Shown here: positions 24,230 to 32,126 of the stretch, piece after piece | How the letters are laid out: every line of letters begins with the position of its first letter | How positions within the stretch are numbered: the stretch's first letter is position 1 | Assembly (NCBI RefSeq): GCF_008923365.1 | Contig: NZ_WBMR01000050.1 | Span: 1 to 50,861, forward strand | Direction of reading: 5' to 3' | DNA: 50,861 bases | Source of the DNA: Actinomadura montaniterrae | GTDB taxonomy: Bacteria > Actinomycetota > Actinomycetes > Streptosporangiales > Streptosporangiaceae | The notes under the pieces: generated by a model | Told to the model about the DNA's origin: nothing | Databases searched by the model: none | The model's input: the letters and a program-made list of their open reading frames with translations, nothing else | Position numbers and translations under genes: made by a program

Positions 24230-25792
24230 ATGACGCGAACCCCCTGGCGCACCGCCGTCGTGTACGAGGTCTACGTCCGCAGCTTCGCCGACTCCGACGG
24301 GAACGGCGAAGGCGATCTCCAGGGGATCCGGTCCCGGCTGCCGTACCTGCGCGACCTGGGCGTGGACGCGCTCTGGCTGACGCCGTTCTACACCTCGCCG
24401 CTCGCGGACGGCGGCTACGACGTGGCCGACTACCGGGACGTCGATCCCCGGTTCGGGACGCTCGCGGACTTCGACGCGCTGGTGGCCGACGCGCACGCGC
24501 ACGGGCTCAGGCTGATCGTGGACATCGTGCCGAACCACTCGTCCGACCGGCACCGGTGGTTCCAGGACGCACTCGCGTCGCCGCCCGGCTCACCGGAACG
24601 GGACCGCTACATTTTCCGTCCTGGGCGGCCAGGGGAGACTCCCGGCGAGGTGGATCCGCCGAACGACTGGCCGTCCGCGTTCGGCGGACCGGCCTGGACG
24701 CGCGTCCCCGACGGCGAGTGGTACCTGCACCTGTACGCGGCCGAGCAGCCCGACTTCAACTGGCGCAACCCGGAGGTGCGGGCCGAGTTCGAGGACATCC
24801 TGCGGTTCTGGCTGGACCGGGGCGTGGACGGTTTCCGCATCGACGTCGCCGCCGGGCTCGTCAAGGACGCCTCGCTCGGCGACCTGAACGGCCGGGGCCG
24901 GCGCGTCGCGAACGGGCCGATCTACAGCCGTCCCGAGGTCCACGAGATCTACCGGCGGTGGCGCCGGATCCTCGACGAGTACGACGGCGACCGCATGGCC
25001 ATCGGGGAGGTGTGGACGGACGGCCCCGAGGACCTCGCGCTCTACCTGCGCCCCGACGAACTCCACCAGGTGTTCCAGTTCGACCTGCAGCTCGCGCCGT
25101 GGTCGGCCCCCGCGTTCCGCGACGTGATCGAAGCGGCGCTGAAGGCCGTCGCGCCGACCGGCGCCGCCCCCACCTGGGTGCTGTCCAGCCACGACTCCGT
25201 CCGCCACCTCACCCGGTACGAGCGGCCGGGCGGCGTGCCCGGCATGGAGTACGCGCGCGCCAAGGCGGCCCTGCTGATGCTGCTGGCACTGCCGGGGTCG
25301 GCGTACCTGTACCAGGGCGAGGAACTGGGCCTGCCGGAGGTCCGGGACCTGCCGGACGACGCCCGCCAAGACCCGATCTGGAAGCGCAGCGGCGGCGGCC
25401 AGCCCGGACGGGACGGCTGCCGGGTCCCGCTCCCCTGGTCCGGGACGTCGGAGCCGTACGGCTTCTCACCGGACGGCGTCCGGCCGTGGCTGCCGATCCC
25501 GGCGGGATGGGCGTCGCTGACGGCGGAGGCACAGGCGGACGAGCCGTCCTCCATGCTGGCGTTCTACCGGCGGGCACTGGCCCAACGCCGCGACCTGCTG
25601 GACGAGCTGCCGGAGGAACTGGAGTGGCTCGACTCCCCCGAGACCGCCGTCTTCTTCACCCGCGGGCCGCTCACCTGCGCGGTCAACTGCGGCGAGAACC
25701 CCGTCCGGCTCCCACCGGGACGGCCGCTGCTCACCACCATGCCGATGTACGGCGACCTCCTGCCGGGGAACGCCGCTGCCTGGCTGCATTAA
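24230..25792 (+). CDS. GH13 alpha-glucosidase / alpha-amylase family enzyme
   Basis: 520 aa, cytoplasmic (no signal peptide). Opening WRTAVVYEVYVRSFADSDGNGEGDLQGIRSRL is typical of GH13 alpha-glucosidases and trehalose-type enzymes. Conserved regions: I DIVPNHSS; II GVDGFRIDVA with nucleophile D205; III AIGEVW with acid/base E260; IV VLSSHDSVRH with D322. YLYQGEELGLPEV and the short C-terminal domain complete the enzyme. Most like maltase/oligo-1,6-glucosidase (AglA type); linkage specificity cannot be told. Co-transcribed with glbO. It lies in the same genome region as malQ, suiting maltodextrin use. Confidence 0.92.
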   Translation: MTRTPWRTAVVYEVYVRSFADSDGNGEGDLQGIRSRLPYLRDLGVDALWLTPFYTSPLADGGYDVADYRDVDPRFGTLADFDALVADAHAHGLRLIVDIVPNHSSDRHRWFQDALASPPGSPERDRYIFRPGRPGETPGEVDPPNDWPSAFGGPAWTRVPDGEWYLHLYAAEQPDFNWRNPEVRAEFEDILRFWLDRGVDGFRIDVAAGLVKDASLGDLNGRGRRVANGPIYSRPEVHEIYRRWRRILDEYDGDRMAIGEVWTDGPEDLALYLRPDELHQVFQFDLQLAPWSAPAFRDVIEAALKAVAPTGAAPTWVLSSHDSVRHLTRYERPGGVPGMEYARAKAALLMLLALPGSAYLYQGEELGLPEVRDLPDDARQDPIWKRSGGGQPGRDGCRVPLPWSGTSEPYGFSPDGVRPWLPIPAGWASLTAEAQADEPSSMLAFYRRALAQRRDLLDELPEELEWLDSPETAVFFTRGPLTCAVNCGENPVRLPPGRPLLTTMPMYGDLLPGNAAAWLH

Positions 25793-25819
25793 TGCAATCC
25801 CGGCCCATGCGCCGAACCG

Positions 25820-25946
25820 CGACCCCGGCGGGTTGAACCTCAACCCCGCCGGGGTTGAATCCCGACCCCGGCAGGTTGAACCTCAACCCCGGTGGGTTGA
25901 ACCTCAACCCCGGCGGTTGAACCTCAACCCCGGCGGTTGAAGCCCG
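25820..25946. repeat. Minisatellite of six 20-22-bp units, each with an internal dyad
   Basis: GGTTGA starts at 25831, 25853, 25874, 25895, 25915 and 25935. Most copies continue GGTTGAACCTCAACCCCGG, where GGTTGA and TCAACC are complementary across 3 nt. The minus-strand frames through it only give repetitive peptides (PPGLRFN), so I read it as non-coding. Confidence 0.85.
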
Positions 25947-25957
25947 GCCGGCGTCGC

Positions 25958-26003
25958 GGGCAGGCACGCGGAGCGAGCGCTAGCGAGTGCAGCGGGCCTG
26001 CCC
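25958..26003. repeat. Hairpin A between convergent genes
   Basis: GGGCAGGC (25958-25965) and GCCTGCCC (25996-26003) pair around a 30-nt loop that includes GCACGCGGAGCGAGCG and a GTGC. Its loop shares CACGCGGAGCG with hairpin B. Confidence 0.75.
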
Positions 26004-26005
26004 GA

Positions 26006-26063
26006 CGACGGACGAGGCGTTTCACGCGGAGCGCCAGCGGAGCGTGAAACGCCTCGTCCGTCG
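26006..26063. terminator. Hairpin B: 22-bp perfect inverted repeat
   Basis: Arms 26006-26027 and 26042-26063 are exact complements with a 14-nt loop (GGAGCGCCAGCGGA). It lies between the converging GH13 and S37 peptidase genes and is a likely bidirectional terminator or structural element. Confidence 0.7.
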
Positions 26064-26103
26064 CAACGGGGGTTCCAGGGGGTCGCCCCCCGGGGCAACA
26101 CAG

Positions 26104-27525
26104 TTACATGGGCGGGCGCTGGAGTTCCAGCGGGTCGTCGGCGGACGGGCCGGTCGTGAGGGTCCTGGCCTGGGACTGGACGCCGGCCCAGCGCAGCACG
26201 TCGGCCTTCGCCTCGGCCTGCTGCGCGTCGGGCAGGTGCGCGATGAGGCGGCCGCTGTGGTTCATGCCGGGGGCGACGTAGACGGCGGAGTCGCGGCTGC
26301 CGCTGCCGAGGCGGAACGGCTCGGCTCCCCACGGGTCGTTCTGGCCGTAGAGGAACAGCATGTGGTCGGCGTGCCGCTTCACCCAGCCGTCGATGTCGCG
26401 CATCGCCTTGCCGTTGTCGAAGCGCATCGGGATGTCGCGCGGGACGTAGGTGCGCGGCTGGTAGCTGCTCTCGTACCGCAGCAGCGGGCGCAGGTACTTG
26501 AACTTCGGCGACGGCCAGCCGAGCTGGGTGCCCGCCTGGTAGTAGTACGGGATGTAGGGGGCGAGGCCCTGGTCGGTGTAGAAGGACAGCCCGGAGATGT
26601 CGTCGAGGGTCTTGTAGAGGTCGTCGTCCGAGGCGTTCACCGCGGGCAGCGAGGCGCAGTCCGACTGCAGGTGGTACTGCCAGAAGCCCCAGACATAGTC
26701 CATGACGGAGTTCTCGAACGCGCGGTCCGGGGTGCGCAGGATGTCGAACGTCCACTTGTTCTGCGCGGCGGCGGCCTTGAACCGTTCGAGCATCGCGGGG
26801 CGGCGCTTGAGGAACTCGCGGGCGAGGGCCTCGACGTGGGTGCGGCACGCGGGGTCGGTGCCGACGGTCTTGAAGAACTTGTCGTAGGCGCCGTCGGCGT
26901 TGTTGTCGACGTCGTTGGGCGCCACGTACACGACGCTGCCGTCGACGTCGCGGGGGTAGAAGCGCTTGTGGTAGACGACGGTCATGCCGCCCTTGCTGGC
27001 GCCCGTCGAGATCCACTTGCCCTTGTAGATCGTCTTGAGCGCGCCGACGATGCGGTGCTCGTCGGTGGCGGCCTGCCAGATCGTGTCCTTCTTCCAGTCC
27101 GCGGGCTCGGGCCGGGACGGGGTGAAGTAGCGGTACTCGACGGAGATCTGGTTGCCGTCGACGAGCGCGGTCGGCTCGGCGGTGAACATGGTCTCGGGGG
27201 TGTCGTAGCCGCTGGTGTAGAGCACCATGGGCCGGTCCGCCGACTTGTGCTGCAGCATGATCCGCTGCTCGAACCACTTCCCGTTCGGGTCGCGGTGGTC
27301 GACGGGCTGCCGGTACTCGAGCCAGAACCAGCGGTAGCCGGGGATCGTGGAGGCCTTCTCCGTCACCTGCATGCCGGGGATGGCCTTGAGCCGGGCGAGG
27401 ATGTCGTCCGGCTGCGCCGCCTTGCCGGCCGTCGCGGGGGTCGCCGCCTGCGCCGCGGTGGCGCCGGTGCCGGCCATGCCCGCGGCGAGCAGCAGGGCGA
27501 TCGCTCCTCGTGAGATGCGCCGCAT
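26104..27525 (-). CDS. Secreted S37-family (PS-10-type) tripeptidyl aminopeptidase
   Basis: 473 aa from ATG 27525 (MRRISRGAIALLLAAG), preceded by GGAAGG. The signal peptide shows a basic n-region, a hydrophobic core and an AQA-A cleavage site near residue 27, so it is exported. The fold is alpha/beta-hydrolase: nucleophile S177 in GASKGGMT, Asp in LYGQNDPWGAEPF and His in APGMNHSG, the arrangement of Streptomyces PS-10/S37 tripeptidyl aminopeptidases. An upstream in-frame start at 27552 would add 9 residues before the signal peptide and is less likely. Confidence 0.9.
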   Translation of the reverse strand: MRRISRGAIALLLAAGMAGTGATAAQAATPATAGKAAQPDDILARLKAIPGMQVTEKASTIPGYRWFWLEYRQPVDHRDPNGKWFEQRIMLQHKSADRPMVLYTSGYDTPETMFTAEPTALVDGNQISVEYRYFTPSRPEPADWKKDTIWQAATDEHRIVGALKTIYKGKWISTGASKGGMTVVYHKRFYPRDVDGSVVYVAPNDVDNNADGAYDKFFKTVGTDPACRTHVEALAREFLKRRPAMLERFKAAAAQNKWTFDILRTPDRAFENSVMDYVWGFWQYHLQSDCASLPAVNASDDDLYKTLDDISGLSFYTDQGLAPYIPYYYQAGTQLGWPSPKFKYLRPLLRYESSYQPRTYVPRDIPMRFDNGKAMRDIDGWVKRHADHMLFLYGQNDPWGAEPFRLGSGSRDSAVYVAPGMNHSGRLIAHLPDAQQAEAKADVLRWAGVQSQARTLTTGPSADDPLELQRPPM

Positions 27526-27739
27526 TTCGTCCCTTCCACGTGGGTTCGCCACATTTCGCGACGCGACACTAGAGGGATATGTGCGGCGAAAGCGGAATGC
27601 TGGTGCCCTTGTTATTTATCCGTGACAGCGCGGTCATCACGCGGACGGACCGGCGGGCGGCGCAGCAGAAAAGGACGTCCAGGTCAGACGCCATTTTTAG
27701 GGATGAAACGGGCGGCGGGCGGCGTACCGGCTCCGCGGG

Positions 27740-28177
27740 TCACTCGGCGGGGACGAGGTACCGGCCGATGAACTCGCGCTCCTCCGGCGTGAAGCGGCGC
27801 AGCCGGTTGGCCTCCACGTCGAACGCGACGAGCGTCGAGGTCGCGGTCGCGTAGACGTTCTCGTCGTCGCGCACCTCGTAGGCCAGCTTGAACGACGCGG
27901 CGCGCGCCTCGGTCACCCACGTCTCGACCCGGATCGGGTAGACGGTCGGCAGCAGCGGCAACCTGTAGTCGATCTCGTGCCGGGAGATCACCATGCCGCG
28001 GACCGGCTGCTCGCCCTTGCGCACCGGGTCGCCGTGGAACATCTCCAGGCGCGCGTCCTCCAGGTAGCCGAGGAACTTGACGTTGTTCACATGGCCCTGG
28101 GAGTCGATGTCCCCGAACCGGATGTTGAACTCGTAGACGTGCCGGTACTCGGCCGCGGGCAGGTCGGTCTGCTGCAT
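27740..28177 (-). CDS. Acyl-CoA thioesterase, hotdog fold (4HBT)
   Basis: 145 aa. EFNIRFGDIDSQGHVNNVKFLGYLEDARLEMF carries the Asp and the GHVNN motif of the 4-hydroxybenzoyl-CoA/YbgC thioesterase group, and RHEIDYRLPLLPTVYPIRVETWV the central strand. It hydrolyses acyl-CoA thioesters; the chain is unknown. Position upstream of ettA in the same orientation matches Rv2475c as I remember it. ATG at 28177. Confidence 0.9.
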   Translation of the reverse strand: MQQTDLPAAEYRHVYEFNIRFGDIDSQGHVNNVKFLGYLEDARLEMFHGDPVRKGEQPVRGMVISRHEIDYRLPLLPTVYPIRVETWVTEARAASFKLAYEVRDDENVYATATSTLVAFDVEANRLRRFTPEEREFIGRYLVPAE

Positions 28178-28272
28178 GTCCTCGCCTGGGGGTCGGGTGC
28201 CTGGGTCCGGCGACGGGGGTCTCCACCGGTCGGCCCGATGGTACCGGCCGGTGCCCGCGCCCCAGGCGGCCG

Positions 28273-28328
28273 CCCCGGACGCCCGGGTCAGGCCGGGGCG
28301 CCCCGGACGCCCGGGTCAGGCCGGGGCG
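28273..28328. repeat. 28-bp perfect tandem duplication across the gudD stop codon
   Basis: Positions 28273-28300 and 28301-28328 are identical. The second copy contains the last codons and the stop (28316-28318) of the glucarate dehydratase gene, so the gene end has been copied once into the spacer. Confidence 0.9.
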
Positions 28329-29653
28329 TCCCGGACCAGGGACGGGCGCTTCGGGTCGAACGTCCAGCCGGGCACGAGGTACCGCATCGCCGCCGCGTCG
28401 TCGCGGTCGCCGAGGCCGTGCTCGGCGTACAGCCGGTTCGCCGCCGCGACCCGCTCCTCGTCGATCTCCACGCCGAGGCCGGGGGCGTCCGGCAGCGCCA
28501 GCTCGCCGCCCTCGATCCGCAGCGGGTCCCGGGTGAGGCGCTGCCCGTCCTGCCAGATCCAGTGCGTGTCGATCGCCGTGATGTCGCCGGGCGCGGCCGC
28601 CGCCACGTGCGTGAACATGGCCAGCGACACGTCGAAGTGGTTGTTGGAGTGCGACCCCCAGGTCAGCCCCCAGGCCTGGCAGAGCTGCGCCACCCGCACC
28701 GACCCGCGCATCGTCCAGAAGTGCGGGTCGGCGAGCGGGATGTCCACCGCGTCGAGCCGGATCGCGTGCCCGAGCTCCCGCCAGTCCGTCGCGATCATGT
28801 TGGTGGCGGTCCGCAGCCCGGTCGCCCGCCGGAACTCCGCCATCGTCTCGCGGCCCGAGTAGCCGCGCTCGGCGCCGCACGGGTCCTCCGCGTACGCCAG
28901 CACGCCCGCGAGGTCCCGGCCGACCCGGACGGCCTCGTCCAGCGGCCACGCGCCGTTCGGGTCCAGCGTGATCCGCGCGGACGGGAACCGCGCGGCGAGC
29001 GCCACCACCGCCTCCGCCTCCTCGTCGGGACGCAGCACCCCGCCCTTCAGCTTGAAGTCGGCGAACCCGTACCGGTCCCGTGCCGCCTCCGCCTGCCGGA
29101 CGATCGCGTCCGCCGTCAGCGCCTCCTCGTGCCGGACGCGCAGCCATCCGTCCGCGCCGTCCTCCGGCTCCGGGTACGGCAGGTCCGTGCGGCGCCGGTC
29201 CCCGACGTAGAACAGGTAGCCGAGGACCGGGACCCGCGTGCGCTGGACGCCGTCGCCGAGCAGCGCCGCCGCCGGCACGTCCAGGTGCTTGCCCATCAGG
29301 TCGAGCAGGCACGACTCGATCGCGGTCAGCGCGTGGACGGCGATCCTCGTGTCGTGCGTCTGCGGGCCGCGTCCGGCCGCGTCCAGGTGGCCGAACGCGG
29401 CCCGGACCCCGTTCAGCACCTCGTCGGACCGGCCGATCCGGCGGCCCACGACCAGTTCCCGCGCGTCCTCCAGGGTCCGCCGGATGGCCTCGCCGCCGGG
29501 GACCTCGCCGGCGCCGGTGGCGCCGGACTCGTCGGTCAGCAGCAACAGGTTCCGGGTGAAGAACGGCGCGTGCGCCCCGCTGAGGTTGAGCAGCATGGCG
29601 TCGCGGCCGGCGACCGGCACGACCCGCATCTCGGTGATCCTCGGCGTGCTCAT
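28316..29653 (-). CDS. gudD: Glucarate dehydratase (enolase superfamily)
   Basis: 445 aa, full length. It dehydrates D-glucarate (or L-idarate) to 5-keto-4-deoxyglucarate. The N-terminal capping domain includes VPGGEAIRRTLED. The barrel holds FADFKLKGGV (K-x-K base), LDPNGAWPLDEA (metal ligand), YAEDPCGAERGYSGRETMAEFRRATGLRTATNMIATDWRE, and WGSHSNNHFDVSLAMFTHVAAAAPG with the His base, all glucarate-dehydratase signatures. ATG 29653 follows GGGAGG. No transporter or aldolase partner is adjacent. Confidence 0.93.
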   Translation of the reverse strand: MSTPRITEMRVVPVAGRDAMLLNLSGAHAPFFTRNLLLLTDESGATGAGEVPGGEAIRRTLEDARELVVGRRIGRSDEVLNGVRAAFGHLDAAGRGPQTHDTRIAVHALTAIESCLLDLMGKHLDVPAAALLGDGVQRTRVPVLGYLFYVGDRRRTDLPYPEPEDGADGWLRVRHEEALTADAIVRQAEAARDRYGFADFKLKGGVLRPDEEAEAVVALAARFPSARITLDPNGAWPLDEAVRVGRDLAGVLAYAEDPCGAERGYSGRETMAEFRRATGLRTATNMIATDWRELGHAIRLDAVDIPLADPHFWTMRGSVRVAQLCQAWGLTWGSHSNNHFDVSLAMFTHVAAAAPGDITAIDTHWIWQDGQRLTRDPLRIEGGELALPDAPGLGVEIDEERVAAANRLYAEHGLGDRDDAAAMRYLVPGWTFDPKRPSLVRDAPA

Positions 29654-29910
29654 CGTCGTCCCGACCTCCCGGCTGCCCCCGTCGACCCCACCTCAGGGAC
29701 GATAGGAGCCTGCGGTGATACCCGTCCAACACTGTTTGCGCATCGTCCGATGCCCGCGCTGAATCAATCGGTACCCGCGGAGATGAGTAAGCCCCCGGAA
29801 CGCGGCCGAGTCGCGCTGCTGCCGTCCCGGCTCCTGCGCGTCGTCGCCACCACCTGGGCCGGCATGATCCTCAGCCGACTGCCGCCCTGAGGCACCCCGC
29901 TGTAAAGCGA
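29654..29910. other. Spacer between gudD and the ettA terminator
   Basis: About 260 bases without a supported gene. Possible gudD promoter pieces on the minus strand are TATCGT (rc of 29699-29704) and TTGGAC further upstream, with a long 19-bp spacing. A perfect 14-bp dyad GCATCG-TC-CGATGC lies at 29740-29753. A 35-codon plus-strand ORF (29783-29890) has no proper ribosome-binding site and was not called. Confidence 0.45.
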
Positions 29911-29950
29911 ACGGCCGCGCCGGCACCATGTGCGGTGCCGGCGCGGCCGT
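29911..29950 (-). terminator. 17-bp perfect hairpin after ettA
   Basis: Arms 29911-29927 and 29934-29950 are exact complements around the 6-nt loop ATGTGC, 11 bp past the ettA stop. The minus-strand continuation is TCGCTTTACAG, modestly T-rich. Confidence 0.8.
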
Positions 29951-29961
29951 CCGTCAGCGGA

Positions 29962-31626
29962 TCAGTCGCGGGTGAGCTTGCGGTGCGTCACCCGGTGCGG
30001 GCGGGCGGCGTCCGCGCCCAGCCGCTCGATCTTGTTCTTCTCGTAGTCGGCGAAGTTGCCCTCGAACCAGAACCAGTTCGAGCCCTCCTCCCACGCCAGG
30101 ATGTGCGTGGCGATGCGGTCCAGGAACCACCGGTCGTGCGAGGTGATCACGGCGCAGCCGGGGAACTCCAGCAGCGCGTTCTCCAGGCTGGACAGCGTCT
30201 CGGTGTCGAGGTCGTTGGTCGGCTCGTCCAGCAGCAGCACGTTGCCGCCGAGCTTCAGGGTCAGTGCCAGGTTCAGCCGGTTGCGCTCACCGCCGGACAG
30301 CACCCCGGACGGCTTCTGCTGGTCGGGGCCCTTGAACCCGAACGCCGCCACGTACGCGCGGGACGGCATCTCGACCTGCCCGACGTTGATGTGGTCCAGG
30401 CCGTCGGAGACGACCTCCCACACCGACTTCTTCGGGTCGATGCCGCCGCGCCCCTGGTCCACGTAGGAGATCTTGACGGTCTCGCCGAGCCGCAGCTCGC
30501 CGGAGTCCGGCTGCTCCTCCCCCACGATCATGCGGAACAGGGTGGTCTTGCCGACGCCGTTCGGGCCGATGACGCCGACGATGCCGTTCGGCGGCAGGTT
30601 GAACGACAGGTCGTCCATCAGGGCCCGGTCGCCGAACCCCTTGCCCAGCTTGTCCGCGACGATCACCGTGTTGCCGAGGCGCGGGCCCGGCGGGATCTGG
30701 ATCTCCTCGAAGTCCAGCTTCCGGGTCTTGGCCGCCTCCGCCGCCATCTCCTCGTAGCGCTCCAGACGCGCCTTGCTCTTCGTCTGCCGCGCCTTCGGGT
30801 TCGAGCGGACCCACTCCAGCTCGTCCTGCAGGCGCTTCTTGCGCTTGGCGTCCTTGTTGCCCTCGACCTTCAGCCGGTCGGCCTTCTTCTCCAGGTACGT
30901 GGAGTAGTTGCCCTCGTAGGGGAAGCAGCGGCCGCGGTCCAGCTCCAGGATCCAGGTCGCCACGTTGTCCAGGAAGTACCGGTCGTGGGTGACGGCCAGG
31001 ACGGTGCCCTCGTACTTGGCGAGGAACTGCTCCAGCCACTGCACGCTCTCGGCGTCCAGGTGGTTGGTGGGCTCGTCCAGCAGCAGCAGGTCGGGCGACT
31101 CCAGCAGCAGCTTGCACAGCGCCACGCGGCGGCGCTCACCGCCGGACAGCTTGGACACCTCGGCGTCGCCGGGCGGGCAGCGCAGCGCGTCCATCGCCTG
31201 GTCGAGCTGGCTGTCGAGGTCCCAGGCGTTGCGATGGTCGAGCTGCTCCTGCAGCTTGCCCATCTCCTCCATCAGCTCGTCGGAGTAGTCCGTCGCCATC
31301 TTCTCGGCGATCTCGTTGAACCGGTCGAGCATCGCCTTGGTCTCGGCGACGCCCTCCTGCACGTTCCCGAGGACGGTCTTCTCCTCGTTCAGCGGCGGCT
31401 CCTGCTGGAGCATGCCGACGGTGAACCCCGGCATGAGGCGCGCGTCACCGTTGGACGGCTGTTCCAGACCGGCCATCATGCGCAGCAGCGTCGACTTACC
31501 GGTGCCGTTCGGCCCGAGAACGCCGATCTTGGCGCCCGGAAGGAAATGCAGGGTGACGTCGTCCAGGACGACCTTGTCGCCATGTGCCTTGCGCACACGC
31601 TGCATCGTGTAGATGTACTCGGCCAT
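29962..31626 (-). CDS. ettA: Energy-dependent translational throttle protein EttA (ABC-F)
   Basis: 554 aa cytoplasmic ABC-F ATPase that binds the ribosomal E site and gates elongation according to the ADP/ATP ratio. Two ABC domains: Walker A GPNGTGKST (38-46) and GPNGVGKTT, signatures LSGGERRRVALCKLL and LSGGERNRLNLALTL, and Walker B LLLLDEPTNHLD and VLLLDEPTNDLD. The linker arm GNKDAKRKKRLQDELEWVRSNPKARQTKSKARLERYEEM is the PtIM of EttA. SWxLE-type EttA features distinguish it from drug-resistance ABC-Fs. ATG at 31626. Next to ssb in mycobacteria (Rv2477c-Rv2478c), but here separated by a GGDEF gene. Confidence 0.97.
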   Translation of the reverse strand: MAEYIYTMQRVRKAHGDKVVLDDVTLHFLPGAKIGVLGPNGTGKSTLLRMMAGLEQPSNGDARLMPGFTVGMLQQEPPLNEEKTVLGNVQEGVAETKAMLDRFNEIAEKMATDYSDELMEEMGKLQEQLDHRNAWDLDSQLDQAMDALRCPPGDAEVSKLSGGERRRVALCKLLLESPDLLLLDEPTNHLDAESVQWLEQFLAKYEGTVLAVTHDRYFLDNVATWILELDRGRCFPYEGNYSTYLEKKADRLKVEGNKDAKRKKRLQDELEWVRSNPKARQTKSKARLERYEEMAAEAAKTRKLDFEEIQIPPGPRLGNTVIVADKLGKGFGDRALMDDLSFNLPPNGIVGVIGPNGVGKTTLFRMIVGEEQPDSGELRLGETVKISYVDQGRGGIDPKKSVWEVVSDGLDHINVGQVEMPSRAYVAAFGFKGPDQQKPSGVLSGGERNRLNLALTLKLGGNVLLLDEPTNDLDTETLSSLENALLEFPGCAVITSHDRWFLDRIATHILAWEEGSNWFWFEGNFADYEKNKIERLGADAARPHRVTHRKLTRD

Positions 31627-31689
31627 GTTTCAAGACTAGGGGGTCGCCACCACCGTTTCGTCGCTCTCCCACCCCGAACCAAACCCCCA

Positions 31690-32035
31690 AAGAGCGGACC
31701 CCCAACACGGACCACCCCACAGCAAGGGCCGCCCCAGGGCGAGGGCCCAGACCACGGCGGGGGTTCTGCCCCACAGCGAAGGCCGCCCCACAGCACGGGC
31801 CCAGCCACAGCGCCAGGCGGGCCACAGCACGGACCGAGCCACGGCGGGAGGCCGGGCCACGGCGGGGGCCGACCCACGGCGAGGTGACCGACCCACCGCG
31901 GGGGTCTGAGCCACGGCGGGAGGCCGAGTCACCGCGAGGGCCAGGCCACGACAGGGGGCTGAGCCACGGCGGGGGGCCGAGGCGCGGCGGGGCCGGGCCA
32001 CCGCGAGGGGCCAGGCCACCGCGGGGATGAGGCGT
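31690..32035. repeat. Degenerate 18-bp minisatellite between ettA and the GGDEF gene
   Basis: About 340 bases of imperfect units close to GAGCCACGGCGGGAGGCC. The minus-strand frame yields a repetitive (A-R-P-P-A-V)n peptide and the plus strand another, with no start context, so neither is called. There is no gene in 31627-32126. Confidence 0.75.
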
Positions 32036-32055
32036 ATAGGGGGTTTTGTGGTGGT

Positions 32056-32104
32056 GGGGGTGGGTGGGGTGGCGGGTACGGGTCGGGCGGGTAGCGGGGA
32101 GGGG
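32056..32104 (+). other. G-tract cluster with G-quadruplex potential
   Basis: Eight or more runs of three to five G separated by 1-4 nt (GGGGGTGGGTGGGG, then GGG-TAC-GGG-TC-GGG-C-GGG). It sits just beyond the 3' end of the GGDEF gene. The mRNA of that gene would carry the C-rich complement. Confidence 0.6.
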
Positions 32105-32126
32105 TGGACGTTGTGGGGGCAGGGGG

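Noticed and set aside
25731..25967. Minus-strand ORF with PPGLRFN repeats
   Set aside because: The peptide is just the translated minisatellite, and it overlaps the end of the GH13 gene.
29783..29890. 35-codon plus-strand ORF (MSKPPERGRVALLP...)
   Set aside because: GC-rich third positions, but no ribosome-binding site at proper distance and no recognisable feature. It could be real, but cannot be supported.
29911..29950. Possible small RNA or attachment site
   Set aside because: Simple perfect hairpin at the ettA end; no integrase or tRNA gene nearby.
31636..32019. Repetitive ARPPAV-type ORF between ettA and the GGDEF gene
   Set aside because: Frame kept open only because the 18-bp unit is a multiple of 3; no start signal.
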